The translations under genes and the position numbers were made by a program. Of a DNA stretch of 64,000 bases, positions 8,763-16,211 are shown one piece after another. The stretch's first letter is position 1. Each line of letters opens with the position of its first letter. Source of the stretch: Achromobacter xylosoxidans (GTDB lineage: Bacteria; Pseudomonadota; Gammaproteobacteria; Burkholderiales; Burkholderiaceae_B); assembly GCF_002192695.1 (NCBI RefSeq), contig NZ_MTLG01000094.1, positions 25,474 through 89,473 of the forward strand, given 5' to 3'. Below the pieces are notes generated by a model. That model made no database searches. It had not been told where the DNA came from and saw nothing but the letters and a program-made list of their open reading frames with translations.

Positions 8763-9746
8763 ATGCCCGCGACCCGCCCCCCGCTTGAATCCCAGGCCGA
8801 TATCGACGCCTTCATCGACGCCGTCTGGCTGGAAGACGGCCTGTCGGCCAATACCCTGGCCGCCTACCGGCGCGACCTGACCGGCTTTGCCCGCTGGCTG
8901 GAAGACCCCGAAGCCTACGCGCGCGAGATGGCCGACCGCCACGGCGATGCGGCGCAGGCCCACGCGCTGCCAGCGGGGCCGGCCAAGCCCTTGCGCGATG
9001 CCGGCAAGGCGGACATCGAAGCCTGGTTCGCCTTCCGCCACGAGGAAACCCGCGCCACCACCGCCAACCGCAGGCTGGCCGCGCTGCGCCGCTTCTACGC
9101 CTGGGCTTTGCGCGAACACCGCGCCGAGCGCGATCCCTGCCTGACCCTGATCGCCGCCAAGCAGCCGCCGCGCCTGCCCAAGACCCTGTCCGAGCAGCAG
9201 GTGGACGCCCTGCTGCGCGCGCCCGACCTGGAACAGGCCCGCGGCCTGCGCGACCGCGCCATGCTGGAAACGCTGTACGCAACCGGCCTGCGCGTGTCCG
9301 AGCTGGTGGGCGTGCGCACGCTGGACGTGAGCTTGAACGAAGGCGTGGTGCGGGTGGTGCTGGGCAAGGGCGGCAAGGACCGGCTGGTGCCCCTGGGCGC
9401 GGAGGCCGCGCATTGGATCGACCGTTACCTGAAGTCCGGGCGACCGGAATTGGCGGCCGGGCGCGTGAGCGACGCGCTCTTCATCACAGGGCGGGCCGAA
9501 GCCATGTCGCGCCAGGCTTTCTGGCAGCTGGTGAAGAAATACGCCCTGCTGGCGGACGTGCGCGCGCCGCTGTCGCCGCACGTGCTGCGCCATGCCTTCG
9601 CCACGCACCTGCTGAACCATGGCGCCGATCTGCGCGTGGTGCAGATGCTGCTGGGCCACGCCGACATCTCCACCACGCAGATCTACACGCACGTCGCGCG
9701 CGAACGCCTGAAGGCGCTGCACGCGGCGCACCATCCCCGCGGCTAG
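8763..9746 (+). CDS. xerD: Site-specific tyrosine recombinase XerD
   Basis: XerD works with XerC at dif sites to resolve chromosome dimers. All catalytic residues are present: Arg177 (ATGLRVSELVG), Lys202 (GKGGKDRLVPLG), His273 and Arg276 (SPHVLRHAFATHLL), His299 (LLGHADISTTQ) and Tyr308 (IYTHV). The protein ends HAAHHPRG, much like the XerD C-terminus. At 327 residues it is about 28 longer than the 298-residue E. coli protein; the extra length is an insertion at about residues 48-80 in the N-terminal core-binding domain. It starts 16 bp after the LysR stop, without an obvious strong ribosome site. Nothing suggests a mobile-element integrase: no att repeats are nearby and the match is to housekeeping XerD. 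Confidence 0.95.
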   Translation: MPATRPPLESQADIDAFIDAVWLEDGLSANTLAAYRRDLTGFARWLEDPEAYAREMADRHGDAAQAHALPAGPAKPLRDAGKADIEAWFAFRHEETRATTANRRLAALRRFYAWALREHRAERDPCLTLIAAKQPPRLPKTLSEQQVDALLRAPDLEQARGLRDRAMLETLYATGLRVSELVGVRTLDVSLNEGVVRVVLGKGGKDRLVPLGAEAAHWIDRYLKSGRPELAAGRVSDALFITGRAEAMSRQAFWQLVKKYALLADVRAPLSPHVLRHAFATHLLNHGADLRVVQMLLGHADISTTQIYTHVARERLKALHAAHHPRG

Positions 9747-9785
9747 CCGGCACGCGCCGTTTCAAAATTCTCTTCACGCATAACC

Positions 9786-10274
9786 ATGAGCAAAGCCCGC
9801 CACGTTTCCGAAACGCCCGCCACCCAGTTCCTCAAGCAGAACAAGGTGACGTACACGGAACACACCTATGACTACGTCGACCACGGCGGCGCGGGCGAAG
9901 CCGCGCGCCAGCTGGGCCTGGATCCGCATGCGGTGGTAAAGACCCTGGTGATGGAGGACGAGTCCGCCAAGCCCCTGATCGTGGTCATGCACGGCGACCG
10001 CGAAGTCTCCACCAAGAACCTGGCGCGCCAGGCTGGACTGAAGCGCGTCGAGCCCTGCAAGCCCGAGGTGGCGCAGCGCCATTCGGGCTACCAGGTAGGC
10101 GGCACTTCGCCATTCGGCACGCGCAAGAAGATGCCGGTGTGGGTCGAGGCCGAAGTGCTGGATTACCCGGTGGTCTATATCAACGGCGGGCGGCGCGGCT
10201 ATCTGATCGGCATAGACCCCAAGGTGCTGGTGACGCTGCTGGGCGCCAAGGGCGTGTCGGTCGCGCTGGAGTAG
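9786..10274 (+). CDS. ybaK: Cys-tRNA(Pro)/Cys-tRNA(Cys) deacylase YbaK
   Basis: A 162-residue YbaK/EbsC protein, a trans-editing factor that hydrolyses Cys wrongly attached to tRNA-Pro. The family pattern is clear: a conserved Lys in HAVVKTLVMED (Lys52), the strand LIVVMHGDREVSTKNLAR, the segment HSGYQVGGTSPFGTRKKMPVWVE and a C-terminal GGRRGYLIGIDPKVL. The length equals that of known YbaK proteins. It starts 40 bp after xerD and may be transcribed with it. The whole protein is one cytoplasmic domain. Confidence 0.93.
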   Translation: MSKARHVSETPATQFLKQNKVTYTEHTYDYVDHGGAGEAARQLGLDPHAVVKTLVMEDESAKPLIVVMHGDREVSTKNLARQAGLKRVEPCKPEVAQRHSGYQVGGTSPFGTRKKMPVWVEAEVLDYPVVYINGGRRGYLIGIDPKVLVTLLGAKGVSVALE

Positions 10275-10407
10275 GGCGCTTGCGCGCGCGTGGTATTCCC
10301 ATACCACCACCCCGGCCGAAGGCGGCGCCACAATAGGGGCGTAGATCAAGAACCGGAGCCCGGCCACGGGCGCTGAACCGGCTTTCCGCCATCCCTGGGA
10401 GACAAAC

Positions 10408-10986
10408 ATGAGCAAGCGACTGTTGATGCTGGTCGGCGACTACGCCGAGGACTACGAAACCATGGTGCCGTATCAGACCCTGCTGACGGTGGGGCACACG
10501 GTGCACGCGGTATGCCCGGACAAGAAGGCGGGCGACACCATCGCCACCGCCATCCACGATTTCGAGGGCGCGCAGACCTACACGGAAAAACGCGGCCACA
10601 ATTTCGCGCTGAACTACGACTTCGATCGCGTCGAGCCGTCGTCCTACGACGGCCTGGTGATTCCGGGCGGCCGCGCGCCGGAATACCTGCGCCTGAACGA
10701 AAAGGTGCTGGACATCGTGCGTGCCTTCGACAAGGCCGGCAAGCCCATCGCGGCGGTGTGCCACGGCGCGCAATTGCTGGCCGCGGCGGGCATCCTGAAG
10801 GGCCGCACCTGCTCCGCCTATCCCGCATGCGCGCCGGAAGTGCGCCTGGCGGGCGGCACCTATGCCGAGATTGGCATCGACCAGGCCTACACCGACGGCA
10901 ATCTGGTGACGGCGCCGGCCTGGCCCGCGCATCCGGCCTGGATGTCGCAATTCCTGGCGGTGCTGGGCACCAAGATCACGCCCTGA
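10408..10986 (+). CDS. DJ-1/PfpI family protein
   Basis: A 192-residue member of the DJ-1/PfpI superfamily, which includes deglycases/glyoxalases, stress chaperones and former 'intracellular proteases'. The nucleophile elbow is [18 protein letters not shown] with Cys118 followed by His119; the conserved acidic residue falls in GDYAEDYE near residues 10-17. The sequence also holds [15 protein letters not shown], typical of the PfpI branch. A ribosome site (GGGAGA) lies 8 bp before ATG 10408. It is followed at once by a strong bidirectional terminator shared with the convergent adhP. Exact activity cannot be given. Confidence 0.88.
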   Translation: MSKRLLMLVGDYAEDYETMVPYQTLLTVGHTVHAVCPDKKAGDTIATAIHDFEGAQTYTEKRGHNFALNYDFDRVEPSSYDGLVIPGGRAPEYLRLNEKVLDIVRAFDKAGKPIAAVCHGAQLLAAAGILKGRTCSAYPACAPEVRLAGGTYAEIGIDQAYTDGNLVTAPAWPAHPAWMSQFLAVLGTKITP

Positions 10987-10998
10987 TCTCCAAGGCCA

Positions 10999-11040
10999 AA
11001 AAGCGCCAGGGCTGCAAGCGTGCAGCCCTGGCGCTTTTCC
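10999..11040. terminator. Bidirectional intrinsic terminator between the DJ-1 gene and adhP
   Basis: A perfect 18-bp stem (10999-11016 with 11021-11038) with an AGCG loop lies between two convergent genes. It has four A on the left and four T on the right, so it can terminate in both directions. Confidence 0.9.
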
Positions 11041-11056
11041 TTGCGTGGCTAGGCGA

Positions 11057-12082
11057 TCAGGCGAAATCGAGCACGATGCGGCCTTCGATCTGGCCTCGGC
11101 GCATGCGGTCGAACACGTTGTTGATGTTCTCCAGGCTTTCGGTGGCGACGGTGGCGTGCACCTTGCCCTCTTCGGCGAACTGCAGCGATTCCTGCAGGTC
11201 CAGGCGCGAGCCCACGATGGAGCCGCGCACGGTGACGCCGTTGAGCACCATGTCGAAGATCGACAGCGGGAAGTCGCCCGGCGGCAGCCCGTTGAGCGCC
11301 ACGGTGCCGCCGCGCCGCACCATGCCCAGCGCCTGCTCGAAGGCCTTGGGCGACACCGCCGTGATCAGCGCGCCGTGAGCGCCGCCGATCTCGCGCTTCA
11401 GGTAGGCGGCCGGATCGGTGGTTTTGGCGTTGACCGTGACCTCGGCGCCCAGGCGGCGGGCGAAGTCCAGCTTGGCGTCGTCGATGTCCACCGCGGCGAC
11501 GTTCAGGCCCATGGCCTTGGCGTATTGCACCGCCATGTGGCCCAGTCCGCCGATGCCGGAAATGACCACCCAGTTGCCCGGACGGGTATCCGTCATCTTC
11601 AGGCCCTTGTAGACGGTGACGCCGGCGCACAGCACCGGCGCAATGTCGACGAAGCTGACGTTCTTGGGCAGCAGGCCCACGTAGTCGGCCGCGGCCAGCG
11701 CATATTCGGCGAAGCCGCCGTTCACCGAGTAGCCGGCATTCTGCTGCTGTTCGCACAGCGTTTCCCAACCGCCCAGGCAGTGCTCGCAGTGTCCGCAGGC
11801 GGAATACAGCCAGGGAATGCCGACGCGGTCGCCTTCCTTCACGTGGGTTACGCCCGCGCCCACCGCCACCACGTGGCCGACGCCTTCGTGGCCGGGAATG
11901 AAGGGCGGGTTGGGTTTGACGGGCCAGTCGCCTTCGACCGCGTGCAGGTCGGTATGGCACACGCCGCAGGCTTCGATCTTCACCAGCAATTCGCCCGGAC
12001 CCGGGCGCGGCACCGCGACCTCTTCGATTGCCAGGGGCTTGCCGAATGCTCGAGCAACCGCCGCTTTCATGGTTTTATCCAT
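11057..12082 (-). CDS. adhP: Zinc-dependent alcohol dehydrogenase AdhP
   Basis: A 341-residue medium-chain alcohol dehydrogenase that interconverts alcohols and aldehydes with NAD. Catalytic zinc ligands are visible at Cys42 (GVCHTDLH) and His65/Glu66 (PGHEGVG); structural zinc ligands are Cys96, Cys99, Cys102 and Cys110 (SACGHCEHC...LC). The nucleotide-binding motif is [16 protein letters not shown]. The length and motifs match the AdhP/propanol-preferring class. I use ATG 12082, with GGAGG five bases upstream; a GTG directly before it would sit too close. It stands alone on the minus strand and ends at a strong terminator. Confidence 0.93.
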   Translation of the reverse strand: MDKTMKAAVARAFGKPLAIEEVAVPRPGPGELLVKIEACGVCHTDLHAVEGDWPVKPNPPFIPGHEGVGHVVAVGAGVTHVKEGDRVGIPWLYSACGHCEHCLGGWETLCEQQQNAGYSVNGGFAEYALAAADYVGLLPKNVSFVDIAPVLCAGVTVYKGLKMTDTRPGNWVVISGIGGLGHMAVQYAKAMGLNVAAVDIDDAKLDFARRLGAEVTVNAKTTDPAAYLKREIGGAHGALITAVSPKAFEQALGMVRRGGTVALNGLPPGDFPLSIFDMVLNGVTVRGSIVGSRLDLQESLQFAEEGKVHATVATESLENINNVFDRMRRGQIEGRIVLDFA

Positions 12083-12304
12083 CACTGCCTCCGAAGTCTG
12101 ATCAAGATTCCTTATGCTCGAACGTGGGCGCCTTCCCAGCCATGATTTATATCAACGGAGGGGCTGTCCGCTGACGCCGGAAACGTGTGGTTGCAGAAAG
12201 AGGCCGGCCGCCGCGTCTTGCCGGGGCCGCGGCAAACGGCGTACAGTCGGCGCTAGGCCTCCCGGCCCAGGCCCAAGGTCCCGTCCCGAGTTCCAGGAGC
12301 TCCC

Positions 12305-12691
12305 ATGTGTGAAATCTTCATCCGCGCCAGCGAGCAGTCCTACGCGCCGGAAACCCGTTCGCTGCGGCTGCACGGCGTGGCCACCAGCCTGCGGCTGGAA
12401 CAGCTGTTCTGGCAGGTATTGGAAGAAATCGCCGGCCGCGACGGCATGCGCGTGACGCAGCTGATCGAACGCTTGTACGACGAATTGATCGAGTACCGCG
12501 GCGAGGCCGCCAATTTCACCTCGTTCCTGCGCGTGTGCTGCCTGCGCTACCAACTGCTGCAGGCAGAGGGCCGCATTCCCCTGGACGCAGCCGTCCCGAT
12601 CCGTTCGCTCAACCCGCAGGCCGTGCTGGAAGGCCTGCCGCCCACACTGTACGACGCCCAGCCTTTGCGGCCGAAACGCAAGGCTGCATAA
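12305..12691 (+). CDS. Ribbon-helix-helix domain protein
   Basis: A 128-residue protein with a ribbon-helix-helix pattern at about residues 17-80: a strand TRSLRLHGVATSLRLE, helix LFWQVLEEIAGRDG, and a second helix MRVTQLIERLYDELIEYRG followed by FTSFLRVCCLRYQLLQ. This resembles the RHH_4 type of small DNA-binding proteins. The C-terminal 40 residues are Pro-rich and end PLRPKRKAA. It has its own ribosome site (caggagc before ATG 12305) and is followed by an intrinsic terminator, so it is a single-gene unit, not an antitoxin with a neighbouring toxin. Its DNA target is unknown; autoregulation is plausible. Confidence 0.8.
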   Translation: MCEIFIRASEQSYAPETRSLRLHGVATSLRLEQLFWQVLEEIAGRDGMRVTQLIERLYDELIEYRGEAANFTSFLRVCCLRYQLLQAEGRIPLDAAVPIRSLNPQAVLEGLPPTLYDAQPLRPKRKAA

Positions 12692-12729
12692 ACGGCCACA
12701 CTGGCTGTCGCTGCCGCGACGCCAAAAAG

Positions 12730-12760
12730 CAAAGGGCCCGAATCTTCGGGCCCTTTGTTC
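12730..12760. terminator. Intrinsic terminator between RHH gene and pbpG
   Basis: An 11-bp stem (12730-12740 with 12747-12757) with a short AATCTT loop lies between the convergent RHH and pbpG genes, flanked by A-rich and T-rich sequence on the two sides. It can serve both genes. Confidence 0.85.
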
Positions 12761-12786
12761 ATGTGGCAGCGTAGCGCGGCCGGCGT

Positions 12787-13986
12787 TCAGCCGCCAGACT
12801 GGATCGACGCCATCGCCACTTCGTTCTGCACGATGCGGCGGATGCGCACCGCATCGCCGATGCGCGAGAGCTTGCCTTGCGAATCCAGCAGCACGATGGC
12901 CAGGTCGCGGCCGTTGATGCGGGCCAGCATGACCAGGCATTCGCCCGCTTCGTTGATGTAGCCGGTCTTGGACACCTTGATGTCCCAGTCGGGCTTGCGC
13001 ACCAGCAGGTTGGTGTTGCGGAAGGTCTGCGTGCGGTTGTTGACCTCGACGTCGTACTCGGTATCGGTGGAGTAGCGGTGGATCAGCGGGCGTTGCGAGG
13101 CCGCGCGTAGCAGGCGGGCCAGGTCGTGCGGCGACGAGACGTTGTCGCTGGACAGGCCGGTGGGTTCGATGAAGCGGGTGCTGGTCATGCCCAGCGCCTG
13201 CGCCTTGGCGTTCATGGCGGCCACGAAAGCGGGCAGGCCGCCCGGATAGTGGCGGCCCAGCGCGTTGGCGGCGCGGTTTTCGGACGACATCAGCGCCAAA
13301 TGCAGCATGTCGCCGCGCGTCAGCTTGGTGCCCACGCGCAGGCGCGACGTGGTGTGCTTGAGGCCGTCGACGTCGTCGTCGGTGATCTCCAGCATTTCGT
13401 CCATGGGCAGGTTGGCGTCGACCACGACCACGGCGGTCATCAGCTTCGAGATGGAAGCGATGGGACGCACCACGTTTTCATTCTTGGCGAAGATGACCGT
13501 GGACGTTTCCAGGTCCTGCACGTAGGCGGTGCTGGAACGCAGGGCGGCGACTTCGGCGCGCATCGACGCAGCGGGCGGCGGCATGGCGGCCGAACCCAGC
13601 ACGGCGGTGGCGGCGGCGCGTTGCGCGCGAGAGGGCTTGTTCGGCTTGCCGTTCTTGCCGGCGGCCGCGCCCTTCTTGGGCGGCGTGCCCTTGGCGGCGA
13701 CCTGCTTGCCGCCCTTGGGGGCGGCGGCTTTCTTGCCGGAGGAGGATTTTGGGGGAGCCTTTTTGGCGGAAGAGGCGGCTTGTTTGCCCGAGGCGCTCTT
13801 GCCGGAGCTGGCCTTGGGGGCCGGAGCCTTCTTCGCTTGTTGCGCCTTGCAGGCCGACGACTTGGCGTTGGTCTTGCAAGGGTCCGTATTCTTCGCGGCT
13901 TGCGCGGCGGGGGGCAGGAGCGCGCACACCGCCAGCGCCACCGGCGCTATCGCGTTCGCAATCGCACGTTTCCAGGGAAATGCCAT
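12787..13986 (-). CDS. pbpG: D-alanyl-D-alanine endopeptidase (PBP7/8-like)
   Basis: A low-molecular-weight penicillin-binding protein (peptidase S11) that cuts D-Ala-DAP cross-links in peptidoglycan in the periplasm. A signal peptide covers residues 1-30 (ending AQA). The active-site motifs are present: S-x-x-K at 178-181 (SISK), S-x-N at 235-237 (SEN) and K-T-G at 340-342 (SKTGYINEAG). Between signal and catalytic domain lies a Lys/Ala/Ser/Gly-rich linker at about 31-125, which takes the total to 399 residues; E. coli PBP7 is about 310. No clear ribosome site precedes the ATG at 13986, but the signal peptide begins there. The gene is single and reads toward the shared terminator. Confidence 0.92.
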   Translation of the reverse strand: MAFPWKRAIANAIAPVALAVCALLPPAAQAAKNTDPCKTNAKSSACKAQQAKKAPAPKASSGKSASGKQAASSAKKAPPKSSSGKKAAAPKGGKQVAAKGTPPKKGAAAGKNGKPNKPSRAQRAAATAVLGSAAMPPPAASMRAEVAALRSSTAYVQDLETSTVIFAKNENVVRPIASISKLMTAVVVVDANLPMDEMLEITDDDVDGLKHTTSRLRVGTKLTRGDMLHLALMSSENRAANALGRHYPGGLPAFVAAMNAKAQALGMTSTRFIEPTGLSSDNVSSPHDLARLLRAASQRPLIHRYSTDTEYDVEVNNRTQTFRNTNLLVRKPDWDIKVSKTGYINEAGECLVMLARINGRDLAIVLLDSQGKLSRIGDAVRIRRIVQNEVAMASIQSGG

Positions 13987-14361
13987 GGTTTGAGCTGGCT
14001 TGTCAGTCTGTCAGTAAATGTTTCTTAAGCCGGCGTTTCGTCGGGTCAGGAAAAGTCCAGATGAATTAGAGGCTTACGCGTCGAATTTAAACAGCAATTT
14101 CAAGTTGCGCGCAAGGCGATTCGATATCATCGTTCAAAAAAATATTAGTGACGTATTGACGTGGCTTCAATTCGTCACAAGACAAGTCCGAGAAGCTAAC
14201 GGTACGCCGCGCGTGAGCGTAGCCCGGATTAACCCTCATCCGGCTGAATGCGAGGTTTTTGTCCTGGGCGCCCACGGCAAAACGCACTCATAAAAAGTGC
14301 GGCGGCGTCATGAGAATAGGAAACATGCTGGGGAAGAAAGCGTCGGAGCCGACGCCAAGGA
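13987..14361. other. Intergenic region, pbpG to tRNA-Arg; no confident gene
   Basis: These 375 bases hold the pbpG promoter region and the 3' flank of tRNA-Arg. The part near 14080-14170 is clearly more AT-rich than its surroundings. An 8-bp-period repeat (TGTCAGTC/TGTCAGTA) lies at about 14007-14022. A 91-codon plus-strand frame at 14018-14293 has no ribosome site and no recognisable domain, so I do not call it a gene. Confidence 0.6.
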
Positions 14362-14436
14362 TGGCCTCGCCGGGTGGAATCGAACCACCAATTGACCCTT
14401 AGGAGGGGCCGGTTATATCCATTTAACTACGGCGAG
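14362..14436 (-). tRNA. tRNA-Arg (anticodon CCT)
   Basis: The minus strand folds as a standard tRNA: acceptor CTCGCCG/CGGCGAG, a short D-arm, anticodon stem GGCCC/GGGTC around loop CTCCTAA (anticodon CCT, reading AGG), and T-arm GGTGG-TTCGATT-CCACC. Discriminator G and an encoded CCA end the 75-nt gene. AGG is a rare codon in GC-rich genomes, which fits a single dedicated gene. Confidence 0.96.
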
Positions 14437-14746
14437 ACTATTTCCGATCAGGCGGCAGGGTCGGTCGAAGAGACCGCGCCTGCTCACTAAGGCCTTGATA
14501 TTGCTGCGAATCTTCCGGTCCTGAGTTTATCACCGGGGACAGGGGATTCGGCGCAGGACGCAAGTCTATCAGCAGGCGGCGCAAGCCCCAAATCCGGTGC
14601 CCGCGGCCCGACGCCGCGAACCCGGCCCCCGACGTGGCTATTCCCGGAGCCCGCGGGCTATTTGTATATGATGTCCGAGTCCTGCGCCGCGCGCCGGACC
14701 GTCCCGAGGAGGGGGCGGCGAACCAAAACAACGAAAAACGGGTTTC
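14437..14746. other. Intergenic region between tRNA-Arg and the MFS gene; no gene seen
   Basis: The region contains the tRNA promoter (reading minus) and the MFS promoter (reading plus). A possible -10 (TATGAT) for the MFS gene lies at 14667-14672, about 75 bp before its ATG. I see no repeat, RNA gene or supported coding region. Confidence 0.5.
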
Positions 14747-15946
14747 ATGTCTAACCAAACCGATACGAATTTCACCCGTACCCTGATCGTGGGCACGCTG
14801 GTCGTGCTGCTCGCCATGGGGGTACGCGCCACCTTTGGGCTCTTCATGCAGCCGATGGGCCTGGCGCAGGGCTGGGGGCGCGAAGTGTTCTCCATGGCCT
14901 TCGCGCTGCAGAACCTGGTGTGGGGCGTGGCCTGTATCTTCATGGGCATCCTGGCCGACCGCTACGGCTCGGGCCGCACCATCGCGCTGGGCGCGGTGCT
15001 GTACATGCTGGGCATGATAGGCACGCGCTTCGCCACCGACGAAGCCACGTTGTACCTGACTGCCGGCGTGCTGGTCGGGCTGGGCCAGGCCGGCACCACC
15101 TTTCCCGTGATCCTGCCCGTGGTGGCCCGCGCCGTGCCGCCGGCCTACCGCAGCACGGCCATGGGCATCGCCAGCGCTGGCGGCTCCCTGGGCCAGTTTG
15201 CCGTGGTGCCCACGGGCCAGGTGCTGATCAGCGGCCTGGACTGGCCGGGCGCCTTGTGGGTGCTGTCGCTCTTTGTCGCTTGCGGCGCGCCCCTGGCCTA
15301 TTTCCTGCGCGGACGTCCGCAAGCCCATAGCGGGCCGCAGCAATCGCTGGCCTCGGCGGTCAAGCAGGCGGTGCGCCACCCCTCGTTCCACTTCCTGTTC
15401 TGGAGCTATTTCGTCTGCGGCTTCCATACCGCCTTCATCACGCTGCACCTGCCGGCCTACGTCACCGACGGCGGCCTGAGCGCGGGGCAGGGCGCGACCG
15501 CCATCGCGCTGATCGGCCTGTTCAACGTGCTGGGTTCGTTCTATGCCGGCAAGCTGGGCGGCAAGTACAGCAAGAAGCGTCTCCTGGCCGTGGTGTACGG
15601 CATGCGCGCCTTCGGCATCCTGTTGCTGCTGTGGATGCCGCTGTCGCCATGGGTGCTGTATGCCTTCGCGGCGTGGATGGGCTTGTTCTGGCTCGGAACC
15701 GTGCCGCTCACGCAGGGCCTGATCGGCCAGATCTACGGGCTGCGCTATGCGGCCACGCTGTCCGGCATCGTCTTCCTGGGCCACCAACTGGGCAGCTTCA
15801 TCGGCGTGTGGCTGGGCGGATACGCCTACGCCAAGACCGGCAACTACGACGCTGTCTGGTGGCTGGGCGTGGCGCTGGCCATCATTGCCGCGCTGTTGTG
15901 CCTGCCGGTGCGCGAACAACCCGTGGCCCAGCCGGCCGCGGCCTGA
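14747..15946 (+). CDS. MFS transporter (oxalate/monocarboxylate-type)
   Basis: A 399-residue inner-membrane transporter of the major facilitator superfamily with about twelve hydrophobic segments. The loop between segments 2 and 3 carries the MFS motif as GILADRYGSGRT; two six-helix halves are separated by a hydrophilic loop near residues 190-215 (RGRPQAHSGPQQS). Length, the VPPAYRSTAMGIASAGGSLGQF stretch and the YAKTGNYDAVWW end resemble the oxalate/formate antiporter-like subgroup. The substrate is not determined by sequence. It is the first gene of a plus-strand run; a small membrane ORF follows 13 bp after its stop. A very long antisense reading frame across it is a codon-bias artefact. 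Confidence 0.85.
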   Translation: MSNQTDTNFTRTLIVGTLVVLLAMGVRATFGLFMQPMGLAQGWGREVFSMAFALQNLVWGVACIFMGILADRYGSGRTIALGAVLYMLGMIGTRFATDEATLYLTAGVLVGLGQAGTTFPVILPVVARAVPPAYRSTAMGIASAGGSLGQFAVVPTGQVLISGLDWPGALWVLSLFVACGAPLAYFLRGRPQAHSGPQQSLASAVKQAVRHPSFHFLFWSYFVCGFHTAFITLHLPAYVTDGGLSAGQGATAIALIGLFNVLGSFYAGKLGGKYSKKRLLAVVYGMRAFGILLLLWMPLSPWVLYAFAAWMGLFWLGTVPLTQGLIGQIYGLRYAATLSGIVFLGHQLGSFIGVWLGGYAYAKTGNYDAVWWLGVALAIIAALLCLPVREQPVAQPAAA

Positions 15947-15959
15947 GACGCGGCCGCCC

Positions 15960-16124
15960 ATGAAATCTTCGACTCCCTCCGCATCCGCCGCGCGCCGCCA
16001 TCGCGGCTGGCGGGTTGCGGGCGCGCTGGCCCTGGTCGCCGTCATGGGCCTGGCGTTCTGGGGCTACACCACGCCGGAAATGCAGATCCACTGGGAAAAC
16101 CTGGCCGCGCTCTGCGGCTTCTAG
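15960..16124 (+). CDS. Small single-span membrane protein (hypothetical, 54 aa)
   Basis: A 54-residue frame beginning 13 bp after the MFS stop. It has a basic Ser/Arg-rich N-terminus (ARRHRGWR), one hydrophobic segment at about 19-37 (VAGALALVAVMGLAFWGY) and a short tail ending WENLAALCGF. The layout fits a small inner-membrane protein with its N-terminus in the cytoplasm. No strong ribosome site is visible, so translation may be coupled to the MFS gene. I do not recognise the family. The hydrophobic segment and tight spacing are the only support. Confidence 0.45.
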   Translation: MKSSTPSASAARRHRGWRVAGALALVAVMGLAFWGYTTPEMQIHWENLAALCGF

Positions 16125-16211
16125 ACGCGTTTTCCGCTCGGCCTCGCGGTATCCTACGGCGGTATTTCTTCCCTCATCGCGCGCGCTCTTGAGCGGGCGC
16201 TCCGGATACCC

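Noticed and set aside
8763..9746. Tyrosine recombinase as the integrase of a mobile element
   Set aside because: The sequence is housekeeping XerD with intact motifs; there are no flanking repeats or tRNA next to it.
14018..14293. A 91-codon plus-strand frame in the AT-rich gap before tRNA-Arg
   Set aside because: No ribosome site, no recognisable domain, and an overlapping antisense frame of similar quality. It may be decayed DNA.
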